The notes beneath the pieces were generated by a model. The model saw only the letters and a list, made by a program, of their open reading frames with translations, ran no database searches and was not told the origin of the DNA. Shown piece by piece: positions 7,838-18,252 of a stretch of 64,000 nucleotides of DNA. The first letter of the stretch is position 1; every line of letters starts with the position of its first letter. The position numbers and the translations under genes were made by a program. The stretch is taken from assembly GCF_020708045.1 (NCBI RefSeq), contig NZ_JAJFES010000010.1:62001-126000 (forward strand). The letters run 5' to 3'. The stretch is from Massilia sp. IC2-278 (GTDB taxonomy: Bacteria; Pseudomonadota; Gammaproteobacteria; Burkholderiales; Burkholderiaceae_D).

Positions 7838-8179
7838 TTAATGGTTCTTTTCGGCTGCGTGGTTGATCGTGTATTTCGGGATCTCGACGACCAGGTCTTC
7901 CTCGGCGATGATCGCCTGGCAGGACAGGCGCGAATTCGGCTCCAGGCCCCAGGCCTTGTCGAGCATGTCTTCTTCTTTTTCTTCCAGCTCGTTCAGCGAA
8001 TCGAAGCCTTCGCGCACGATCACGTGGCAGGTGGTGCAGGCGCAGACGCGGTCGCAGGCGTGTTCGATCTCGATGTCGTTCTCGAGCAGGACGTCGCAGA
8101 CGGACTTGCCGGCCGGGGCTTCCAGGACGGCGCCGTCAGGGCAGAACGTCGGGTGGGGCAGGATGACGATTTGTGGCAC
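7838..8179 (-). CDS. fdx: ISC-system [2Fe-2S] ferredoxin
   Basis: A 113-aa adrenodoxin-type ferredoxin that donates electrons for cluster formation on IscU. The cluster ligands are the Cys in HACDRVCACTTCHVI (CX5CX2C) and the later Cys in SRLSCQAII. The start is taken as GTG at 8179 (VPQIVILPHPTFCPDG), which has an AGGTAA ribosome site 5-6 bases upstream. The longer open frame upstream runs into the intergenic repeat element and is rejected. About 250 bases of non-coding DNA, mostly a paired REP element, separate it from hscA. Confidence 0.95.
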   Translation of the reverse strand: MPQIVILPHPTFCPDGAVLEAPAGKSVCDVLLENDIEIEHACDRVCACTTCHVIVREGFDSLNELEEKEEDMLDKAWGLEPNSRLSCQAIIAEEDLVVEIPKYTINHAAEKNH

Positions 8180-8255
8180 TTTGTTACCTCGTAAATTATT
8201 TATATCGTTTTTTGGCAGCGTGATGTTCGCTAGCCGTGATCTGGCGGTTTGCGCC

Positions 8256-8403
8256 GACCGTAGGGTGGGCACTCCGTGCCCACGCGGAAGCATGAGCCGC
8301 GTTGACGCTTCTGGAGCCGCAAACTCTGCGCATTGTTCGCGCGTGGAAAAGCGTCTCGTTAGCGCGTCGTTCCGCGTGGGCACGGGGTGCCCACCCTACG
8401 GTC
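8256..8403. repeat. Paired inverted REP-like element (BIME), copy A, between hscA and fdx
   Basis: Two 34-base arms, 8256-8289 and 8370-8403, are inverted copies that match at 33 of 34 positions. Each has a GTAG foot followed by a hairpin (GTAGGGTGGGCAC, short loop, GTGCCCACGCGG). The foot points outward. The 80-base interior (for example 8296-8320) is shared, with few differences, with copy G at 53986-54010. Confidence 0.85.
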
Positions 8404-8430
8404 GCCGCTGCGTTTATTTCATACGGCCGA

Positions 8431-10320
<1,890 letters not shown>

Positions 10321-10374
10321 TGTTGTTACCTGGTTGTTATTCTTGGGGTGCGTGACCTGTGCCGCGATGGCCGG

Positions 10375-10528
10375 TTTTGTAGGGTGGACACCCGTGTCCA
10401 CGCGGATGCACATGGTGAACAGAGACGGTGCCGATTCAATACAAATGGGTTTGTCTCGAGTGATTTTTATACGCGCCACGGTGGGTCAAGCGTCGTACCG
10501 CGTGGACACAGGTGTCCACCCTACAAAA
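10375..10528. repeat. Paired inverted REP-like element, copy B, between hscB and hscA
   Basis: Arms at 10375-10405 and 10498-10528 are inverted copies with the foot TTTTGTAG outward. The stem is GTGGACAC / GTGTCCAC, so it differs from copy A (GTGGGCAC / GTGCCCAC) by a paired change G-C to A-T. The interior is about 92 bases and contains no gene. Confidence 0.85.
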
Positions 10529-10581
10529 GCAAACCCTCATTGTACTTGTGGGCGGCATCTGCCGCCCACTCAAGGTTCGTT

Positions 10582-11097
10582 TTAACCCTCGATCGCCTCG
10601 AACGCGTACTGCACCTCATCGCCGAACTTGTCGAGGAACATCAGCGCGCGCACGCCTTCAGCCGCCTTCCCGTATTCGCCCGCATTGATCTGCTGCCCGA
10701 CCTGCGCCAGCATCGCCTTGCGTTCGCCGCGCACCTGGGCGTCAAGCTCGTCCAACGCCGACGCATCCTTTGAAGCACGCGCGTCCCCGAGTGCTTCGCG
10801 CCATTCCATCTGCTGCATCAGGAAGGCCATCGGCATCGCCGTGTTCGACTCGGTCTGCAAATCGACGCCGTTCAGCTCGATCAAATACTGCGCGCGTTTC
10901 TGCGGGTTCTTCAGCGTTTGATAGGCCTCGTTGGCCCGCGTCGCCCACTGCATCGCGACGCGCTTCTCGGCGTCGGTGGCGTTCACGAAGCGGTCGGGGT
11001 GCACGCGGCCCTGCACTTCGCGGTAGGCCGCGTCCAGCGCAGTCAGATCGACATCGAAGCGCGCCGGCAGCTGGAACAGCTCGAAATGGTTCTGCAT
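10582..11097 (-). CDS. hscB: Fe-S assembly J-protein co-chaperone HscB
   Basis: A 171-aa protein with an N-terminal J domain carrying the HPD motif (VQGRVHPDRFVNATDAEKR) that triggers the HscA ATPase, and a C-terminal helical bundle (about 95-171) that binds IscU. The hydrophobic patch AMPMAFLMQQMEWREAL is the typical IscU-contact helix. It follows iscA after 7 bases, as in other proteobacterial isc operons. Confidence 0.96.
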   Translation of the reverse strand: MQNHFELFQLPARFDVDLTALDAAYREVQGRVHPDRFVNATDAEKRVAMQWATRANEAYQTLKNPQKRAQYLIELNGVDLQTESNTAMPMAFLMQQMEWREALGDARASKDASALDELDAQVRGERKAMLAQVGQQINAGEYGKAAEGVRALMFLDKFGDEVQYAFEAIEG

Positions 11098-11104
11098 CGG
11101 ACGA

Positions 11105-11428
11105 TCAGATCCGGAAGCTCTCGCCGCAACCGCAATTGTCCTTGACGTTCGGGTTGTTGAAGCGGAAGCCTTCGTTCAGGCCCTCGCGGGCGAAGTCGAG
11201 TTCGGTGCCGTCGATGTAAGGCAGGCTTTTCGGGTCGACGAAGACCTTCACGCCAAACGACTCGAAGACATTGTCCTCGTCCGCCGCTTCGTCGACGTAC
11301 TCCAGCTTGTAGGCCAGGCCGGAGCAGCCGGTGGTGCGCACGCCGAAACGCAGCCCGAGGCCCTTGCCGCGGCGCTCGATGTAGCGGTTGACGTGCTTCG
11401 CCGCTTTTTCGGTCAGTGTGATTGCCAT
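11105..11428 (-). CDS. iscA: Iron-sulfur cluster assembly A-type carrier IscA
   Basis: A 107-aa A-type carrier that takes [2Fe-2S] or forms [4Fe-4S] clusters for target enzymes. The three conserved cysteines are present: one in [13 protein letters not shown] and two in the C-terminal DNCGCGESF. It lies between iscU and hscB and shares their direction. The length matches IscA of E. coli. Confidence 0.96.
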   Translation of the reverse strand: MAITLTEKAAKHVNRYIERRGKGLGLRFGVRTTGCSGLAYKLEYVDEAADEDNVFESFGVKVFVDPKSLPYIDGTELDFAREGLNEGFRFNNPNVKDNCGCGESFRI

Positions 11429-11468
11429 GTGGTTCCTCCAGCTAGTTCTACTGTGTACAACTGAGTGC

Positions 11469-11855
11469 TTACGCGCTCGGGTGCTTGGTCTTGTAGTCGG
11501 CGACGGCGGCCTTGATCGCGTCTTCGGCCAGGATCGAGCAGTGGATCTTGACCGGCGGCAGCGCCAGTTCTTCGGCGATCTGCGTGTTCTTGATGGCCAG
11601 CGCTTCGTCCAGGCTCTTGCCCTTGACCCATTCGGTCACGAGCGAGCTCGATGCGATGGCCGAACCGCAGCCATAGGTCTTGAACTTCGCGTCTTCGATC
11701 AGGCCTTGCTCGTTGACCTTGATCTGCAGCTTCATCACGTCGCCGCAGGCCGGGGCGCCGACCATGCCTGTGCCGACCGATTCGTCGCCTTTTTCAAAGG
11801 CGCCGACGTTGCGCGGGTTTTCGTAGTGGTCGAGTACTTTGTCCGAATATGCCAT
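11469..11855 (-). CDS. iscU: Fe-S cluster scaffold protein IscU
   Basis: A 128-aa scaffold on which IscS-derived sulfur and iron are assembled. It starts [18 protein letters not shown] and carries the three cluster cysteines in [24 protein letters not shown] and [11 protein letters not shown], plus the HscA-recognition motif LPPVK just before the last one. It follows iscS after 36 bases. Confidence 0.97.
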   Translation of the reverse strand: MAYSDKVLDHYENPRNVGAFEKGDESVGTGMVGAPACGDVMKLQIKVNEQGLIEDAKFKTYGCGSAIASSSLVTEWVKGKSLDEALAIKNTQIAEELALPPVKIHCSILAEDAIKAAVADYKTKHPSA

Positions 11856-11891
11856 GGTGATGCTCCTGTATTCTTTGAATGCGTCTGTAAA

Positions 11892-13148
11892 TTAGTGGGC
11901 TGCCCACTGAATCGAATTGAGGTCGATGCCGTCCTTGAACATGTCCCACAGCGGCGACAGTTCGCGCAGCTTACCGACCTTGGACTTCAGCAGTTCGATC
12001 GTGAAGTCGATGTCTTCCTCGGTCGTGAAGCGGCCGATCGTGAAGCGGATCGAGCTGTGCGCCAGTTCGTCGCTGCGGCCCAGGGCGCGCAGCACGTACG
12101 ACGGCTCCAGCGAGGCCGAGGTGCAGGCCGAACCCGACGACACCGCGATGTCCTTGATCGCCATGATCAGCGACTCGCCTTCGACATAGTTGAACGAGAC
12201 GTTCAGGTTGTGCGGCACGCGGTGTTCCATGTCGCCGTTGATGTAGACCTCTTCGATCTCCATCAGGCCCTTGGCCAGGCGGTCGCGCAGCGCTTTTACC
12301 TTGACCAGCTCGGCGTCCATCTCTTCCTTGGCGATGCGGAAGGCTTCGCCCATGCCCACGATCTGGTGCGTCGGCAGCGTGCCCGAACGCAGGCCGCGCT
12401 CATGGCCGCCGCCGTGCATCTGCGCTTCCAGGCGCACGCGCGGCTTGCGGCGCACGTACAGGGCGCCCACGCCTTTCGGGCCATAGGTCTTGTGCGCGGT
12501 GAAGGTCATCAGGTCGCACTTGGTTTTTTCCAGGTCGATGTGCACCTTGCCGGTTGCCTGGGCAGCGTCGCAGTGGAAGATGATGCCTTTCGAGCGGCAC
12601 AGCGCGCCGATCTCGTCGATCGGCTGGATGACGCCGATCTCGTTATTCACCAGCATCACCGAGACCAGGATGGTGTCCGGGCGGATCGCCGCTTCCAGCT
12701 GGGCGATGGTAATCAGGCCATTGTCCTGCGGCTCGAGGTAAGTCGCCTCGAAGCCGACGCGCTCCAGCTCGCGCACCGTATCGAGCACAGCCTTGTGCTC
12801 GGTCTTCACGGTGATGATGTGCTTGCCCTTCGTTTTATAGAAGTTGGCAGCGCCCTTGATGGCGAGGTTGTTCGATTCGGTCGCGCCCGAGGTCCAGATG
12901 ATTTCGCGCGGATCGGCGCCGACCAGGGCGGCCACGTTCGCGCGCGCTTCCTCGATCGCCGCTTCGGCGGTCCAGCCATACATGTGGCTGCGCGATGCCG
13001 GATTGCCGAACTGCTCGCGCAGGAAGGGAATCATTTTATCGGCGACGCGTGGATCGATCGGCGTGGTGGCCGAGTAGTCCATGTAGATCGGGAAATGCGG
13101 CGCAGTCACGAAGCTCTGCTCGATTTTTTTGTCCAAAGGCGCGTTCAT
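11892..13148 (-). CDS. iscS: Cysteine desulfurase IscS
   Basis: A 418-aa PLP enzyme that removes sulfur from cysteine as a persulfide for cluster assembly and tRNA thiolation. It shows [14 protein letters not shown], the PLP lysine in [19 protein letters not shown], and the mobile-loop active Cys in [20 protein letters not shown], as in group I desulfurases. There is a 20-residue N-terminal extension ([20 protein letters not shown]) relative to E. coli IscS, common in betaproteobacteria. It follows iscR by 33 bases. Confidence 0.97.
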   Translation of the reverse strand: MNAPLDKKIEQSFVTAPHFPIYMDYSATTPIDPRVADKMIPFLREQFGNPASRSHMYGWTAEAAIEEARANVAALVGADPREIIWTSGATESNNLAIKGAANFYKTKGKHIITVKTEHKAVLDTVRELERVGFEATYLEPQDNGLITIAQLEAAIRPDTILVSVMLVNNEIGVIQPIDEIGALCRSKGIIFHCDAAQATGKVHIDLEKTKCDLMTFTAHKTYGPKGVGALYVRRKPRVRLEAQMHGGGHERGLRSGTLPTHQIVGMGEAFRIAKEEMDAELVKVKALRDRLAKGLMEIEEVYINGDMEHRVPHNLNVSFNYVEGESLIMAIKDIAVSSGSACTSASLEPSYVLRALGRSDELAHSSIRFTIGRFTTEEDIDFTIELLKSKVGKLRELSPLWDMFKDGIDLNSIQWAAH

Positions 13149-13181
13149 CAGTTCACTCCAGTTTGCTGTGCTTCAGTTTGT

Positions 13182-13673
13182 TCAGTTCTGCTCGACTGCC
13201 GGGGCAGTGGCAGCTGCGGCGGCACGGTGCACCACCACGACGTTTTGTTCTTTCTGCTTTTGCTGGTCGACCAGGTCTTGCAGGGACACCGAGTCCAGGT
13301 AGTCGACCATCTTGGCGTTCAGCGTGGTCCACAGCTCGTGCGTCATGCAGCGCGTGCCGCTGGCCGCGTCCGCCCCGTGGCAGTTTTCCTTGCCGCCGCA
13401 CTGCGTGGCATCGAGCGGCTCGTCAACCGCGATGATGATGTCGGCCACGGTGACTTTTTCGGCTGGACGGGCCAGGCTGTAGCCACCGCCCGGACCGCGG
13501 ATCGATTCGACGATCTCGTGGCGGCGCAGCTTGCCGAACAGCTGCTCCAGGTAAGACAGCGAAATCGCCTGGCGCTGGCTGATGCCCGACAGCGTGACCG
13601 GACCGTTGCCCTGGCGCAGGGCAAGATCGATCATCGCAGTAACAGCAAAGCGGCCTTTGGTGGTCAGACGCAT
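13182..13673 (-). CDS. iscR: Rrf2-family Fe-S cluster-sensing regulator IscR
   Basis: A 163-aa regulator of cluster biogenesis. The winged-helix DNA-binding part (MRLTTKGRFAVTAMIDLAL to about residue 80) contains the recognition segment ISLSYLEQLFGKLRRHEIVESIRGPGGGY. The cluster ligands are Cys92, Cys98 and a third Cys at 109 (in E. coli it is at 104, so the loop is longer here). Holo-IscR represses its own operon; loss of the cluster relieves this. The start at 13673 is the canonical MRLTTKG, not the in-frame ATG 20 codons upstream. It heads the isc operon and has an IscR-type operator upstream at 13761-13785. Confidence 0.96.
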   Translation of the reverse strand: MRLTTKGRFAVTAMIDLALRQGNGPVTLSGISQRQAISLSYLEQLFGKLRRHEIVESIRGPGGGYSLARPAEKVTVADIIIAVDEPLDATQCGGKENCHGADAASGTRCMTHELWTTLNAKMVDYLDSVSLQDLVDQQKQKEQNVVVVHRAAAAATAPAVEQN

Positions 13674-13760
13674 CACAACCCCGGTTAATGTTAAAATATT
13701 GCTCTTGTTCACTAATCGCATCGGCATCAACACTTCGTTGCTGCTTCTTAAAAACCGGAT

Positions 13761-13785
13761 TAGTTGAACGATTTAGTCAAGTATA
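13761..13785 (-). promoter_or_regulatory. Type 1 IscR operator overlapping the isc promoter
   Basis: Read on the minus strand the site is ATACTTGACTAAAT followed by CGTTCAACTA. This fits the E. coli type 1 IscR motif (ATA-YYGACT-AT-rich-AGTC-RR-TAT) at most positions. The TTGACT inside it can also serve as the -35 box. It lies about 90 bases upstream of the iscR start, so the 5' leader would be fairly long. Confidence 0.7.
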
Positions 13786-13868
13786 GCAAATTCCGGGGGC
13801 CTTGTCTTGGCACCCCCAAAAACCGCCGGAGGCCGATCGCTGGCTCATCCGCCGCAGTCTGCGGCCGT

Positions 13869-13960
13869 GACCGTAGGGTGGACAGCTCCACCGCCAACAC
13901 CAGATCATCCGCTATGTGAGCGCTGCCCACGCGGTGATACGCGACGCCACCCTGTCGCGC
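13869..13960. repeat. Degenerate REP-like element between iscR and the UDG-like gene
   Basis: CCGTAGGGTGGA at 13870-13881 opens a shortened hairpin (GGTGGA-CAGC-TCCACC), and a broken second arm follows (GCCCACGCGG at 13925-13934, then CCACCCT). It is recognisable as a decayed relative of the paired GTAG elements elsewhere in the window. The rest of the 305-base gap holds the iscR promoter and nothing else I can identify. Confidence 0.5.
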
Positions 13961-13978
13961 CCTCACCGGCATCCACAA

Positions 13979-14761
13979 TCAGCGCCTGCGCAACAAGCGC
14001 ATCGGCCCGAACAACGCCTGCATCCCTTGGTTGGCAATGAACGTCAAGTTATATGGATGCTCCGCCACCGCCTGCGGAAACCTCCCCGTCTCCGGCAGCT
14101 TTCTCAACTCCTCCGCAATCTTCCCCCACAACACCAGCGTCGGCGGCGTGGCCTTCTGCGCCAACACCTCGAGTACGACTTGCAGGAAAGGCAACCAGGC
14201 CCGCGCATCGATCACCGGCTTCACATGCGACCGGAATACCAGCGACGCATTCAGCAGCAGGAAACCTTCGCCGGTCAAATTCGCCTGCAATTCCGGCAGC
14301 GTCTGGATCGACCCGTTCGACATGGCGGCAGCCGCCACCGGCGCCATCGCCTCGCCCCCGGTCGCGTCCGGCTGGAGTTGCCCATCCGCTACCAGCAGCA
14401 TCTTCATGAAGTTGCGCAGCGAGGTGGCGCGGTTCACCGGCTTCGACAGCCCGCCTGCGCTCCACAGTGCGCCGACGGCGCCATCCATGAAGCAGACCCC
14501 GGTCGCACTCTCGGCGCGCGGATACGGCCCCTCCCCCACCAGCACATAGCGCACCTTTTCCAGCGGCTGGGCAAATGCGGCAAACAGGCGGCCTTCGGTG
14601 GGCAGGTAGCTGTCGACCGCCAGCGCCGGCAGGTAACCCGGGTTGGCCTGCGCCACCGCTTCCAGGCCGCGCAGCAGATGCGGGCGCCAGGAGGCATCGG
14701 CAAGGTCGAGGGCATTCAGGATGGCGGCGGGGACAGTGGTCTCGGTCATCGTGTCGGTCAT
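13979..14761 (-). CDS. Uracil-DNA glycosylase-fold protein with altered active site
   Basis: A 260-aa protein resembling family 1 uracil-DNA glycosylases: YVLVGEGPYPRAESATGVCF aligns with the water-activating motif GQDPYHxxxxAHGLCF, a SLRNFMKML segment follows as in UNG, and AEHPYNLTF sits where the HPSPLS motif would be. However, the catalytic Asp of GQDPYH is replaced by Gly (GEGPYP), so ordinary uracil excision may be lost or carried out by another residue. The start ATG at 14761 is chosen over one 14 codons upstream (14803). It may be a DNA-repair protein of changed specificity or a non-enzymatic binder. Confidence 0.7.
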   Translation of the reverse strand: MTDTMTETTVPAAILNALDLADASWRPHLLRGLEAVAQANPGYLPALAVDSYLPTEGRLFAAFAQPLEKVRYVLVGEGPYPRAESATGVCFMDGAVGALWSAGGLSKPVNRATSLRNFMKMLLVADGQLQPDATGGEAMAPVAAAAMSNGSIQTLPELQANLTGEGFLLLNASLVFRSHVKPVIDARAWLPFLQVVLEVLAQKATPPTLVLWGKIAEELRKLPETGRFPQAVAEHPYNLTFIANQGMQALFGPMRLLRRR

Positions 14762-14928
14762 ATCATGCAGGCGCGAAAAAGGAAACGGATTGTAGCCCAG
14801 CATGCAGGCGCGGGGCGCGAGGGCGAGCCATGATTCCGCGCTTCAATCTGGCGCAGCGCGGCGGCGATTCAGGGCAGGATGTCCTTCCCGCGGCCTGGCC
14901 CGCCAATCCGACAAAAAGGAGCGCAAGG

Positions 14929-15360
14929 ATGCAAACGATTCAAGAGGTGATGACACGCGACGTACAGACCATTTCCACGCAAGACAGCGTGCAGCGCGCA
15001 GCCCAGCTGATGGACGAGCTGAACGTGGGTGCGATCCCGGTCGTGGACGACGGCAGGCTGGTCGGCATGATCACCGACCGCGACATCACCGTGCGCTCGG
15101 TGGCCGTCGGCCAGGACCCGGCCAGCACCCGTGTGAACGATGTGATGAGCACCGACGTACGCACCTGCACGGTCGACCAGGGCGTGGAAGACGTGCTGGC
15201 GCAGATGGCCGACGTGCAGATCCGGCGCGTGCCGGTGGTCGACGGCAATGGCCAGGTGATCGGCATCGTGTCGCTGGGCGACGTGGTGACCAAGGCGCCG
15301 GTCGAGGTCGAGCAGACGCTGGACGAGATTTCGACGCCGTCGGAGCCGGATCGGTCGTGA
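14929..15360 (+). CDS. CBS-domain pair protein
   Basis: A 143-aa cytoplasmic protein made of two CBS domains (about residues 7-60 and 72-125): TIQEVMTRDVQTISTQDSVQ ... GAIPVVDDGRLVGMITDRDI and NDVMSTDVRTCTVDQGVEDV ... RRVPVVDGNGQVIGIVSLGD. Such stand-alone Bateman modules bind adenine nucleotides (AMP, ATP, NADH) and act as energy or stress sensors for unknown partners. The ATG at 14929 has AAGGAG about 7 bases upstream; the open frame further upstream is rejected. It stands alone between genes on the opposite strand. Confidence 0.9.
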   Translation: MQTIQEVMTRDVQTISTQDSVQRAAQLMDELNVGAIPVVDDGRLVGMITDRDITVRSVAVGQDPASTRVNDVMSTDVRTCTVDQGVEDVLAQMADVQIRRVPVVDGNGQVIGIVSLGDVVTKAPVEVEQTLDEISTPSEPDRS

Positions 15361-15370
15361 ACCGGGTTTG

Positions 15371-15388
15371 ATCCGGTCGCGACCGGAT
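15371..15388. terminator. Perfect 18-bp palindrome downstream of the CBS gene
   Basis: ATCCGGTCGCGACCGGAT is fully self-complementary and lies 11 bases after the CBS stop. It lacks a loop and a T tract, so it could be a factor-dependent end or a protein site rather than a simple intrinsic terminator. Confidence 0.4.
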
Positions 15389-15460
15389 GGCAGTGCGTGC
15401 GGGGCCGCACAAGCGGCAGCGATCGACGCATGGGCGGCGCCAGCGGCACGGATGAGCATC

Positions 15461-15490
15461 GTGCCGGGTGGAGCCGACCACCCTACACTT
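15461..15490. repeat. Single diverged REP-like arm
   Basis: Read on the minus strand it is GTGTAGGGTGG, loop TCGGCT, CCACCC: the GTAG foot and a 6-bp stem of the family seen elsewhere, but as a solo copy. It lies 20 bases downstream of the maiA stop. Confidence 0.45.
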
Positions 15491-15510
15491 GAGCCGCTGG
15501 CGCCAGACGA

Positions 15511-16155
15511 TTACTCCGCGTCGGGCTGCTTCGAAGGATGGGCGGCGTCGAAGGCCGGCAGCGCGATGCAATGCGCGTGGATGCGTGCGATGTTCGGGTA
15601 ATCGCCGATCTCGATGCCGAAGCGCTGGGCATTGAAGACCTGCGGCACCAGGAAGCAGTCGGCCATGGTCGGCGAAGCGCCGTGGCTGAAGGGGCCGGCG
15701 GCCGGGTCGCGCGCCAGATGGGCTTCGAGGCCTGCCAGGCCTTCGCGGATCCAGTGCTGGATCCACTCGGTCTTGGCTTCCTCGCTCAGTTTCAGCTCGC
15801 CCACCAGGTGGCGCAGCACGCGCAAATTGTTCAGCGGATGGATGTCGCAGGCGATGATCTGCGCCAGCTCGCGCACGCGGGCGCGGCCCGGGGCGTCGCT
15901 CGGCATCAGCGGCACGGCCGGAAAGCGCTCGTCGAGGTATTCGATGATGGCCATCGACTGGGTCAGCGTGATGCGGTCGTCCTGGAAAGCCGGCACCAGG
16001 CCACTCGGATTGATCTTGCGGTATTCCTCCTGGCGCTGCTGGCCGCCGTCCTTGAGCAGGTGCACCGGCACCGCGTCGTAGGTGAGGCCCTTCAGGTTCA
16101 GCGCGATCCGCACCCGGTAGGCTGCCGAGCTGCGGAAATACGTGTAGAGCTTCAT
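15511..16155 (-). CDS. maiA: Maleylacetoacetate isomerase
   Basis: A 214-aa zeta-class glutathione transferase that converts maleylacetoacetate to fumarylacetoacetate in the homogentisate branch of tyrosine breakdown. The N-terminal thioredoxin-like domain holds the glutathione-activating motif KLYTYFRSSAAYRVRIALN (the SSxxxRVRIAL motif of MaiA), and the C-terminal helical domain has NNLRVLRHL and TMADCFLVPQVFNAQRF. Its ATG overlaps the fahA stop (ATGA), so the two enzymes are coupled and consecutive in the pathway. Confidence 0.93.
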   Translation of the reverse strand: MKLYTYFRSSAAYRVRIALNLKGLTYDAVPVHLLKDGGQQRQEEYRKINPSGLVPAFQDDRITLTQSMAIIEYLDERFPAVPLMPSDAPGRARVRELAQIIACDIHPLNNLRVLRHLVGELKLSEEAKTEWIQHWIREGLAGLEAHLARDPAAGPFSHGASPTMADCFLVPQVFNAQRFGIEIGDYPNIARIHAHCIALPAFDAAHPSKQPDAE

Positions 16156-17177
16156 TCCTTCCTCCCGTGGTAATGCGCGACTTCGTGGTCGATGGCGCCG
16201 AAGATGCTCGCACCGGTGACGTCCAGCATTTCGATGCGCACGCTGTCGCCAAAGCGCAGGAACGGCGTTTTCGGCGCGCCGTGTTCGATGGTTTCGTACA
16301 TCCGCACCTCGGCTAGGCAGCAGTAGCCGACGCCGCCGTTGGCGATGCTGGAGCCATGCAAATTGCCCTGCTTGTTCGACACCGTGCCGGAACCGATGAT
16401 GCTGCCCGCGCCCAGTTCGCGCGTCTTGGCCGCGTGCGCGATCAATTGGGCGAAGCTGAAGGTCATGTCTTCGCCGGCGTTCGGTTTGCCGAAGAGTTGA
16501 TCGTTCAGGGTCACGCGTAGCGGCAGGTGCAGTTTCGAATCTGCCCAGGCCTCGCCCAGCTCGTCCGGCGTGACGGCCACCGGCGAAAAGGCGCTGGCCG
16601 GCTTCGACTGGTAGAAGCCGAAGCCCTTGGCCAGTTCGCCTGGAATCAGGTTGCGCAGCGAGACGTCGTTGACCAGCATCACCAGGCGGATCGCTTGGGC
16701 GGCCTGTTCGATGCTGGCGCCCATCGGCACGTCGCCGGTCACGACCGCCACTTCGGCTTCCAGGTCGACACCCCACTCTTCCGACAGCACGGCGATCGGA
16801 TCGCAAGGGCCGATAAAGGCATCGCCACCGCCCTGGTACATCAGCGGATCGGTATAGAACGAGGCCGGCACCTCGGCGTTGCGCGCCTTGCGCACCAGCT
16901 CGACGTGGTTGATGTAGGCCGAACCGTCGGCCCACTGATAGGCGCGCGGCAGCGGCGAATGGCATTCCATCTCGATAAAGGAATCGGCCGCGTCGGCTGT
17001 ACCGTCGTTCAATTGATCGTAGACAGTTTGCAGCTGGGGGGCGACGCGGTCCCAGTCGTCCAGGGCGGCCTGCAGGGTGCGGGCGATTTCCGGGACGGCC
17101 TGGCAAGTGACCAGGTCGCGGCTGACGACGACCAGCGTACCGTCGCGGCCGCCGGATTTGAGAGTGGCGAGTTTCAT
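16152..17177 (-). CDS. Fumarylacetoacetate hydrolase family protein
   Basis: A 341-aa FAH-fold enzyme, expected to split fumarylacetoacetate into fumarate and acetoacetate, given that it is coupled to maiA. The metal-binding acidic residues appear in the DLEAEVAVVTGDVP segment (the E-x-E of the family) and the preceding PLMYQGGGDAFIGP, with FAHLIAHAAK-like FSFAQLIAHAAKTREL further on and GSGTVSNKQG in the active-site region. The gene is divergent from a LysR regulator across a 93-base AT-rich gap, a common arrangement in which the regulator controls the catabolic pair. Confidence 0.9.
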   Translation of the reverse strand: MKLATLKSGGRDGTLVVVSRDLVTCQAVPEIARTLQAALDDWDRVAPQLQTVYDQLNDGTADAADSFIEMECHSPLPRAYQWADGSAYINHVELVRKARNAEVPASFYTDPLMYQGGGDAFIGPCDPIAVLSEEWGVDLEAEVAVVTGDVPMGASIEQAAQAIRLVMLVNDVSLRNLIPGELAKGFGFYQSKPASAFSPVAVTPDELGEAWADSKLHLPLRVTLNDQLFGKPNAGEDMTFSFAQLIAHAAKTRELGAGSIIGSGTVSNKQGNLHGSSIANGGVGYCCLAEVRMYETIEHGAPKTPFLRFGDSVRIEMLDVTGASIFGAIDHEVAHYHGRKE

Positions 17178-17270
17178 GGCGCTCCTTTGTTTTGCATTGT
17201 TGCCGCCATTAAAGATGAAAACGGACTATCATACAAACAATATTTTCCGGCTCATTTATCGGATTATCTT

Positions 17271-18185
17271 ATGAATCCCACCCTGCGCCAGATGCGGGCC
17301 TTCGTCGCGCTGGCCAAGACTGGCAACTTTACGCTGGCGGCGCAGACCATGCACGTCACGCAATCGGCGTTGTCGGGTTTGATCAAGGAACTCGAACAAA
17401 CCCTGAACGCTCGCGTGGTCGACCGCTCGACCCGCAAGATCACCCTGACCGACATCGGCCGCGAGCTGTATCCGCTATTTAGCCAGATGATCGACGATCT
17501 CGACGGTGCGCTGGCGAACGTGGCGGACCACACGCAGCTGCGAAAAGGGATCGTCCGCATTACCGCACCGCAACTGATGTGCTGCACCCTGCTGCCCGAA
17601 GCCATCGCCGCCTACCGGACCAATCAGCCCGACATCGAAGTACGCATCGCCGACAGCGAGGTCGACGGCGTGATCGCACGCGTGCTCTCGGGCGAATCCG
17701 ACATCGGCATCGGCCCCGAGCGCGAACCCCTGCCCCAGCTCGAAGCGCGCGAACTGTTCGAGATGCCCTTTGCCCTGGTCTTCCCGCAGGGCCACCCGCT
17801 GGACGCCGCCGAGCGCGTGACCTGGCAGGACGTGACGCGCTACCCCTTCATCGCCCTGCAAGGCCAATTTACCGAGCGCCTGCTGGCCGACATGCATGCC
17901 GTCCTGCGCGAGGTGCCCCTGAAGCCGGCGAACGAAGTCACTTTCATGACCACCGCCCTGGCGATGGTCAGCGCCGGCCTCGGCATCACGGTCTGCCTGC
18001 CCTATGCCGAGCCGCTGGCGCGCCTGTACCAGCTGCGCATGCGTCCGCTCGAGGAACCGGTGCTGACGCGGCGCTTCTACGTCTACACCCGCGCCGGGCG
18101 TTCGCTGTCGCCGGCGGCGGAAAGTTTCATCGATTTCCTGTTTCCGTATGTGGCGTCGAAACGCCGGGCCGTCGGGGGCGGCTGA
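17271..18185 (+). CDS. LysR-family transcriptional regulator
   Basis: A 304-aa regulator with an N-terminal winged helix-turn-helix (residues 3-62: TLRQMRAFVALAKTGNFTLAAQTMHVTQSALSGLIKELE) and a two-lobed effector domain (about 90-300). The ATG at 17271 is the canonical MNPTLRQMRAF start. It is divergent from fahA-maiA, so it most likely controls that operon in response to a tyrosine or homogentisate intermediate; this is inferred from position alone. The shared gap of 93 bases is AT-rich and could hold the usual T-N11-A sites. Confidence 0.92.
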   Translation: MNPTLRQMRAFVALAKTGNFTLAAQTMHVTQSALSGLIKELEQTLNARVVDRSTRKITLTDIGRELYPLFSQMIDDLDGALANVADHTQLRKGIVRITAPQLMCCTLLPEAIAAYRTNQPDIEVRIADSEVDGVIARVLSGESDIGIGPEREPLPQLEARELFEMPFALVFPQGHPLDAAERVTWQDVTRYPFIALQGQFTERLLADMHAVLREVPLKPANEVTFMTTALAMVSAGLGITVCLPYAEPLARLYQLRMRPLEEPVLTRRFYVYTRAGRSLSPAAESFIDFLFPYVASKRRAVGGG

Positions 18186-18252
18186 CCGGCTGCCAGCCCG
18201 CTTTTCCCAGTTGCGCTAGAATCGGGCGATCCTCTTTACCAGGTTCGTACCG

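Noticed and set aside
11388..13688. 766-codon open frame on the plus strand opposite iscU, iscS and iscR
   Set aside because: Shadow of the isc genes, which have full catalytic motifs.
13674..13733. 20-residue N-terminal extension of IscR
   Set aside because: The known IscR start MRLTTKG is present at 13673, and the extension lies between the operator and the start.
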